Shown: positions 57,014-64,000 of the stretch, piece after piece
How positions within the stretch are numbered: the stretch's first letter is position 1
How the letters are laid out: every line of letters starts with the position of its first letter
Source: Lactarius indigo
Taxonomy: Eukaryota > Basidiomycota > Agaricomycetes > Russulales > Russulaceae
Assembly (NCBI GenBank): GCA_025766275.1
Contig: JAFKAC010000012.1
Span: 558,001-622,000 of the forward strand
Length of the DNA stretch: 64,000 nt
Reading direction: 5' to 3'
The notes under the pieces: model-generated
Seen by the model: the letters and a program-made list of their open reading frames with translations, nothing else
What the model was told of the DNA's origin: nothing
Databases searched by the model: none
Position numbers and translations under genes: made by a program

Positions 57014-58744
57014 ATGACCGGACGACCATTATGATGGCTCAGCGCTCAGCCTCCACCCTCGAGCCTCTCTTCGCATCTCTATCCTATGCTCTTGTATGAG
57101 CAGAGTCTATTTTGACTAGATCCCATGTTACTCGCTATGTCAAGTATTCCCACCAGAACGACCCCAGCCGCACAGTCCTCAAAATCTGGAAAGGTTCGTC
57201 CGTTGGGTGTCTTTCCGCTGGCCCACACTGACCCACGTTCGACGCGACAGGAGGTCAATGAACTCGTGGATAATTGGACACCAAAACCGCTAGGTGCCGC
57301 GCTCACCCCAGAAGAATAATCCGATCTCGCGATCTCGCGCCCGTACCCGTCATCTCTGGTGCAAACGGGACCAAGCAGAGACTTGCCAGCAGCGGTAAGC
57401 AGGTTTTTCATCTTGTGAGCTACAACTTGACAGGCCTCGCTGGCAGCGAAACTGTCAAAGGTGCACGCGATAGACCTCCGAAACCATGGTGTCGGTAGCT
57501 GTGGTTCTCCTGGATTCTACGATACTCTTGGTGCGTGCCTGTGGTATCAAAATGCTCTTTCTCTGATCAACGATTTCATTTTGGAGATGTCCACATGGAC
57601 CTTGAGCGCGACATCGCAGACTTCTTCGGCACAGGGGCTTCTACTCTGTACTCGCAGGGATTCTCGACAATACCTTACATGATATCTGCGTTCGCAAAGC
57701 GGGGCGACATCATCACCGGGGTATCAATTTTGGCATCCAGAAGGGCCTACAAATCTCGCGTTCTACGGTTCGCTGGTTCAATCATAATGGTCTGAAGAAT
57801 CCCGAAGACGTGTTTCTGAGCGTCGAGAAAAAATGTCTAAAACTTCGCGGACCTGTTACGCGATGATTCACTGTCACCGAAGGTATCTTCAAGAAGGATA
57901 CCGCCATGGTCGATTTACCAGAACTGTAAGTTGTGCGCGATCAGAGACAGTACCGTCGCATCCTGACTTGGTGAATATATGAAGCGCAAGTACAAGCATT
58001 CCTGATGAGAGCATCTCCTTTGGCACAGTAGGCCAAACCGGACGGAGTCTTGCAGAACTATATAATGTCCCCGTATGCGTCTCCTTTACTTCGCATTGTA
58101 TTGTGTTTACTCAACTCAACCGCAAAGGCCACGCGAATAGACATGATCGCCAGATCAGTCAAAACGGGCTCAACTCATCAGGCGGATTCTGCGCGGGCTC
58201 GCGTATCGTGGTGGATCACCAGCGCATCAAAGGCACATCCTTCGTCTTTTCTGCCTCGGTCCCGGCGCTCCTCGCTGTCTCCGCCTTGGAGGGTATCAAC
58301 ATCCTGCGCAACACGCCGTCGATCCTGAGCACTCTGCAGGGGAACGTGCGCGTGACCCGGGCCGTTCTTGACTAGATCGAAGCGATCATGATCCCTTCGC
58401 ATACCGCCTCGCTGATCATTCACATCCACCTGCGGTCTGCGGCGACGCTTTCTGCATCCACATCCGCACCTGCGAAACCACCGAACCTCGCGACACCCGC
58501 GCCGCGGGATGCGCCTTGGTTCGACATAGCGGGCGAGGAGCGCTTGCTGTAGGACATCGTGGACGAGACGCTTGCGCAGGGTATATGGATCACGTGGGCG
58601 CGGCGGTTGCGTGGACAGGAGCTCGTTGAGGCACGTCCGAGTATCGGCCTTGCTGTCGCGGTTGCATTGTCACGCAAGGAGTGCGAACGCGCTGCTGGCA
58701 TCATCAAGTCGGCCGTCGTGAAGGTGCTGACGAAGCGCAAATGA
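57014..58744 (+). pseudogene. SPT-G: type-1 LCB1 pseudogene
   Basis: Shares every major lesion of SPT-E (TGA in CTTGTATGAGC, lost membrane segment, GAAGAATAATCC, TTGACTAGATCG, CTGTAGGACATC), with additional point changes such as TGTCTAAAAC near 57835. Duplicated after those lesions arose. Confidence 0.86.
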
Positions 58745-59136
58745 GCGCGCTTGCTGCCCCCACGCGCCGATCCGGAGCTTTCCCGTCATGTTTTTGCCTA
58801 TTTTCTCCACCTATTACAGTTTATGTCTGTCACCTCAGGTAGAACGCTACAGTATCTTTATTATAGTAATACACGCATGCGGTTAAGCATCAGCTAGGAA
58901 ACATCGAATGTTACAAGTCGTGTCGATCAGCAACTCGTGCTTCTCCGCACTGGGTTGAACGCCGGCTTCCTTCTGAAGGTATATATGGCTCACGGGATGT
59001 GGAGGTGCATATTCTGTGACGTTCATTAATTCATCAATTCCTCAGCATCGCCAACTACGGCTTCGTCTAGCAGTTACACAAAAAAAATTGATATGACAGT
59101 AATAGATCTCTGCGCTGGAACGTAGACACATATAAG
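58745..59136. other. Convergent 3' intergenic module SPT-G / NLR7
   Basis: Same as 44789-45180 with few changes. No gene is seen. Confidence 0.55.
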
Positions 59137-62100
59137 CTATGGCTGATCCACAGAACCATGTTCTAACAGTAATTTCGTCATTCCATTGTGTCCTTTAGAC
59201 GAGGCCACTTCGAATGGCCTCTTACCTTCTCCATTCTTCTCACCTACATTCGCTCCGTGGCTGAGTAGCAATCGAGCGACCTCGACTAACCCCTGGGATG
59301 AGGCTTTATGTAACGGAGTCGAGTGGTTGTTGTCACATGCATTTGGGTCCGCCCCATGTTCCAGTAGTCGCTGCATCATGTTGACCGCCCCCGGGCGAAG
59401 AGCATATTCGGATATGATGAAGTATAACGGAGTTTCGCCTTCGTTAGTCCGCGAGTTGACGTCTGCATTGTGTTCGAGCAGCATTCGGACAACCTCGTGT
59501 TCGATATTGGCTGCCGCCACGTGCAGTGGTGTCAGCCCATCATCCCTCCGAGCATTTGGATCTGCGCCGTGATTGAGTAGCCACCGCATGATGTCGACGC
59601 GTCCAAACATCGACGCAGTGTATAGCGGAGTCCTATCTACGTCACCTCGGACATCTACAACCGCACCGTGCTTGTAGAGTAAATTCGCGACATCGAAGTG
59701 TCTCTTGTACACAGCTGCCGGAAGCGGCGCTAGGATGCGACCACCACGAAAATTTACTTGTTCGGGGTGCTTCACGATAAGACGTTCTACCAGGTCATAA
59801 AATCCACAGAATGCCGCATAGTAAAGCGGGGAACCAACACCCCCTGACCCAGGGTGCGAGAAAAAGGCCCAGCGTTCGTCCACATTGTGCACCCGGAGCC
59901 ACGCTGCGAAGTGCGGCTTCGAGCTGTCAAATAGGTCGTCCATCCCATCGTCTACGCGTGATGACACCTTCTCGAATCGTGCATGGTCCACCCAGTGTCG
60001 AGCAGCGTATTTCACCAGAGGGAACACATCGGCATCAGCATGTTCGTCAAGCCGGAGTAGCGTCCCCAAGCATGCCTGCACAAGGATAGTATGCGCAGCC
60101 TCGAGATCGATATGAAATCGTGAAACATCGCCTTGAGACTGGGTGAGACGAGCCGACGTCAGGTATTCTTTCACCGAAAAGTGCGAGAATTGCACCACCC
60201 GCGAACCACCCCGAGGGACGATGGCGATCAAACTTGAACATGTCGAAAGTACAGCTTCCTCCTGGTCGTCCCACCGCCAGTCGTCTTTCAACTTCGGCAT
60301 CCCTCCCAAGCTCGACGCTTGAAAATCGAATGCCAGTAGTTCCGCGAGCTCCTCGACTCGAAGCGGCCGGACAGCTACAGCAAGGCACTGTAACAGACGA
60401 TGGGCGTTATCCTTCTGAGCTTTATTGATGCCCCTCAATATCCGTTCGTATGTCTCGTCCAGGGACTCAGGCAACTCGTTCAGGAATTGACGCAGGTTCT
60501 GGGGGAAACAGTGCCGCAGCGCGTCTAACTGACAAAACACCCATCTGAACCTGCATAGCAACATAAGAAACTATTGTTAGTATAGAATAGCCTGATGGTC
60601 TCACATTCCGTCAGCTCGTTCTGTCAGCGTCTCGATCACAAGCCTTTTATCGTCTGCTCTCCATCTCTTCATCGCCGTACTCGGGGACGAGTTGACGACA
60701 CTTTGAATGTAGTCGGCGATGTCCGATGTTTGTCCACTTTCGTCATGCAGGGAAACCGAACGAGATGCGAGCGGGTCGAGGACAGCTCGGATGTCGACCT
60801 CTGGGCGACTTGTCGCGCAAATATGAAGTCCTTGGAGGCGAAGGTCGACGAGTTCCTTCACGAGTTGGAGGACCTCATCGCGAGAAGACGGAATCCCGGG
60901 CGAGTCTGGACATTCGTCGAGCGCATCCAAGACGATGAAAACTGACCCCTGTCCCGGCAGTCTCAGCATCTCTTTCAGGCATCCTTTCAAAGTGTCGTCA
61001 CTCGGCTGTCGAGTGCCATTTTCGTGTGCTTTATAAACGCGGTGGAGAATGTCGCAAGAAGGACTAGAGCGAGTAGAAAGCTGGAATACGAGAGAAAGTA
61101 GTAGGTCGTGACAAGTTTGCTTGGTGAGATCCTTGAAGTCGAAGTAAAAGTAGGCCATGATGGCTAAGCCAGCTTCGCATGAAACCATGATGTCGTGAAT
61201 GACAGAGGAACTGGCGGGTAATAAGTTCAGACAGGAAGCAGGCAAGGAACAACATACCAGATAACACTTTTCCCGGAGCCCGCTACGGAAATCGGAATCC
61301 ATCAGAAAACGCGAGCATGAAAACGCTGATAAAAGCGCACGTTTTCCGTGGATCCACAAGAGGGAGCCAGTGGACTTCCATTCGATGAAGATACTGCCTT
61401 GGAAGAACCACACGGCCGTACCCTTGTGCTGAGCCTTTTGTGCGATGTTGTGATTTGTGGACGGATCTGCGGGAGAGAGCCACATTCGTAGTAACTGCTG
61501 TATCTGATTCCCTGTGAGCAAGTATAAGCGTGAGCCGAAAGCAATGGCAACGGGAGGAGATGACGAACACTTGACTTGGTCTACGTCGTTTGCTGTCTGT
61601 TGGATAATTAATTTTGATCCTTCGCTGACTGAAAGTAATAACGTTAGAAAGTATGGGTGAATGACTGGACATGCATCACGCACCGTCAATGACGACTTGG
61701 ACCTTTTCATCAACACCTTGTACTCTGTGGCCTATATCCTCCACTTTGTCGCCCACGTCGTCTACCTTGTCGCCCATGTCGTCTACTTTACCGTCGACTA
61801 CTTTCACGTCATCGTGGACAATATGTGTCATCTTCAGCACCTCTGCGAGCGCCATCCGAGCCTCCTCTTGCGTCAGTCGGTCTAGCTTCTTGACCGCGTC
61901 CTCCAGATCGGTCTTTCCGGTCAATTTCTTCAGCAACTTTTCTGAGCATACTTCAATGGGGATTCAAAGACAACTGATCGTAAACTCACTTGCTGATCCC
62001 CGCCTCAACTCTTTCGTTGCAATCCCAAAGATCGTAAGCACCTCCATCATTATCTTCGTGCTTATGTTTGTCATCGCCGCCGTCGGTGTCACCTCTGTGT

Positions 62101-62628
62101 AAGTTTCGAGCCGGTTGAAAAAAAATCCGATGCGTTCGAAGAGCTCTGCGAGAGTATCTTTGCTGGCCGCAACATCCTTAGCTACCTATAAGACCTTCAA
62201 CATCAGGACAATCGGCCTAAAGAATAGATAGGGTACTCACTAAAAGGAAGATACCGATGCCTGCGAAGATCGCTTTCGCAGGGGAAAACACCTACAGAAT
62301 ATAGATCAGAGAGGTCCAAATTTGGTCAAATGTCGATACTTACCAGACCGACGCCCTCGGAGACGGCGGCAGAAAATGCGTACAGGACGTTCACGGTCGG
62401 GATCAGCCACTTTGTCAATCGGTCATCGCCACTGTGAGCTTGGTCGAATTCGCGAACTTGGTCTTGAAGAATGGCAAGGATAGCACTAGTTGAGTGGCAT
62501 GATTGTAACTGGGAGGCGAGTGGGTGCGCGATAAGATCTTTCTTTGTCTGCTTTTGGTACGATTTCAAGGCGGCATCGAAAATGACCTGGAAGCGTGAGG
62601 AAGCTGCTGTGGAAGCCGCCTGGGACAT
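59137..62628 (-). CDS. NLR7: Goodbye-like, NACHT, ankyrin STAND receptor (mosaic)
   Basis: All exons open; start MSQAASTAASSRFQVIF. Four heptads (KVDDMGD, KVDDVGD, KVEDIGH, RVQGVDE) precede KVQVV. Intron 2 has a canonical donor (TTA then GTGAGT). Intron 3 contains an in-frame TGA if not removed, so the very short intron must be spliced here. Walker A is GKPGSGKS, Walker B FIVLDALDECPD, then TSRPEVDI. It looks like a mosaic: heptads as NLR5, linker as NLR2 (DERWAFFSHPGSGGVGSPLY), and C-terminal repeats as NLR4 (EGETPLYFIISEYALRPGA, GEKNGEGKRPFEVASSKG). Head-to-head with SPT-H. Confidence 0.86.
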
Positions 62629-63020
62629 AGGAAAAGTGGCAACTGTGGAGGAATCGAGGATGATCTTGATCTGTGTATAGGTGAGGGTAGGGAGACTGCG
62701 GATGGCGTGCATCGCCTCGTAAGTTAGTCAACCGGTCAAGCTTCCTAACTCGGCGCCAGTGAGCGCCAATACATGCGCATGAATGATAGACACCTCAGGA
62801 TAAGAATGTAATATCTATGAGCCTGGGTACAAACTCATGTGGGACGCTTCGTTCCTCGTATAAGAACCGGTCCTCGATAGCTTGGAACCGCGTACACTGG
62901 CGGGTTCGTGACCGAGCGATGCAGTGAACTCACCATCTCACTGTCGGCCCGCCCACCCGTCGAGACTGCGACTGAGCGCCGCAGAAGGAGACTCCCGCTT
63001 ACGTCGCGTTCACTCCGATC
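62629..63020. promoter_or_regulatory. Divergent module NLR7 / SPT-H
   Basis: Closely matches 48675-49073 and 11816-12223. Presumed NLR7 promoter. Confidence 0.5.
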
Positions 63021-64000
63021 CGGCCACCAGCGATGTCTTCAGCCTCCGCCCTCGAGCCTCTCTTCGTATTTCTATCCTATGCTCTTTTACGAGCGGGGTC
63101 TTTTTATTAAAAAAAACGAGATACCTTGGTCCCATGTCGTTGCTCGCTACGTCAACTCTTCCCACCTGAACAACCCCAGTCGCACTTCTTGGCCCTCTTC
63201 GCCATTCGCACCCCCTTCAGCCCCGTACCCGTGCATATAACGGCGAAATGTACTTTATTCAGTTTTCTGGAAGGGTTTGTCCATTGAGTAACCTTCTGCT
63301 GACCCACACTGACCCACTTTCGACGCGACAGGAGGTCGACGAACTCGTGGATGAATGGACACCATAACCCCTAGGTTCCCCGCTCATCCCAGAAGAGCAT
63401 TCCGATATTGCGTCCATACCCATCATCTCTGGTGCAAACGGGCTGGCCGTAACTCACCAACACGGGTAAGCAAGTTGTCAACGTTGCGAGCCACAACTTC
63501 ACGGGTCTCAGTGGCAATGAAACTATCAAAGTGCGCGCAATAGAGACGCCTCCGAAAACGTGGTTTTGGTAGCTGTGGCCCTCCTGGGTTCTACGGTACT
63601 ATTGGTGCGTTCCTGTGCTATTGATGCGCTCTTTCTCTGATTGACAATTTCGGTTTGGAGATGTCCACATGGACTTTGAGCGCGACATCTCCGCCTTTGC
63701 AAAGCGTGGCGACATCATTGTCGCCGACCGGGGTATCAATCTTGTTGTCCAGAAGGGCTTGCATCTTTCGCGTTCTACGATTCGCAGGTTCGATCACAAC
63801 GATCTGAAGAGCCTCGAAGATGTACTCTTAAGCGTCGAGAAAGAACGTCGAAAACGTCGCGGACCTGTCACAAGGCGATTCATTGTCACCGAGGGCGTCT
63901 CTGAGAAGGATGGGGCCATGGTTGATTTACCTAAAGTGGTAAGTTGTGCGTGACCAGTCACAGTGCCGTTGCATTCTGATTTCGGTACAGTAGGCAGAAC
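63021..64000 (+). pseudogene. SPT-H: type-2 LCB1 pseudogene, cut by the window end
   Basis: The ATG is lost (CGGCCACCAGC where other copies have ACCATGGCCACC). It has the 13-nt type-2 deletion (CGCACTTCTTGGCC), the stop ACACCATAACCC and an exon 2 deletion fusing ERDI to [15 protein letters not shown]. The first half of exon 3 is replaced exactly as in SPT-F (CAGTGCCGTTGCATTCTGAT). Exon 4 is outside the window. Confidence 0.85.

Larger units (their letters stand above)
55208..64000 (+). repeat. Segmental duplication, right copy
   Basis: Counterpart of 41269-50138. It starts at TACATCTGTGTAAACACGTA, immediately right of the foreign insert, and is cut by the window end. Confidence 0.85.

Noticed and set aside
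60601..61716. A separate 371-residue NACHT-only gene in NLR7
   Set aside because: Chance open introns join exons 5-8; the Walker A is only correct after splicing.

Overview
The window looks like nuclear DNA of a mushroom-forming basidiomycete (Agaricomycetes). Genes carry many 39-75 nt introns, the GC content is moderate to high, and the gene families (LCB1, fungal NACHT-ankyrin STAND proteins, a SWIM-type MULE transposase) are ones I know from agaricomycetes. This assignment rests on recognising protein families by eye; no search was run.

Layout. Positions 1-6 kb hold a truncated Ala/Asn-Ser-Thr-rich repeat gene, a mostly empty 2.4 kb stretch and a large low-complexity coiled-coil gene on the minus strand. 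The coiled-coil gene is head-to-head, 89 bp apart, with an intact four-exon gene for the LCB1 (SPTLC1-type) subunit of serine palmitoyltransferase (SPT-A, 6055-7884). From there to the window end is a tandem array. SPT-like copies lie on the plus strand (A to H) and face seven NLR genes on the minus strand (NLR1 to NLR7). Each NLR has a Goodbye-like N-terminal region, a heptad (KVxDxGD) coiled coil, a NACHT domain with Walker A and B, and C-terminal ankyrin repeats. Within a unit the SPT and NLR genes are tail-to-tail, about 390 bp apart.

State of the copies. All seven NLRs can be joined into open frames of about 1000 residues through nine exons. Only SPT-A is intact among the SPT copies. B carries a stop, frameshifts and a MULE insertion, C is a chimera, and D to H have shared deletions and stops. 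Four intergenic stretches also carry an old short-chain dehydrogenase (SDR) remnant followed by an even older SPT 3' remnant. A segment of about 9 kb at 41.3-50.1 kb is repeated at 55.2-64 kb, offset about 13.9 kb.

Mobile DNA. There is a 4.8-kb MULE with a 9-bp target duplication at 14034-18851, a 451-bp retroposon-like insert at 32365-32815 with a 13-bp duplication, a 120-bp MITE at 50551-50670 and a small foreign exon-like insert at 54985-55207. A 5' fragment of a P-loop NTPase gene lies at 34474-34981.

Interpretation. The array is an expanding fungal immune or incompatibility-type receptor cluster next to a sphingolipid biosynthesis gene. The NLRs differ mainly in heptad copy number, in a linker before the ankyrin repeats and in one ankyrin repeat. 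Either SPT fragments were carried along as the NLR amplified (simplest), or the SPT/NLR association is functional; the sequence alone does not decide.
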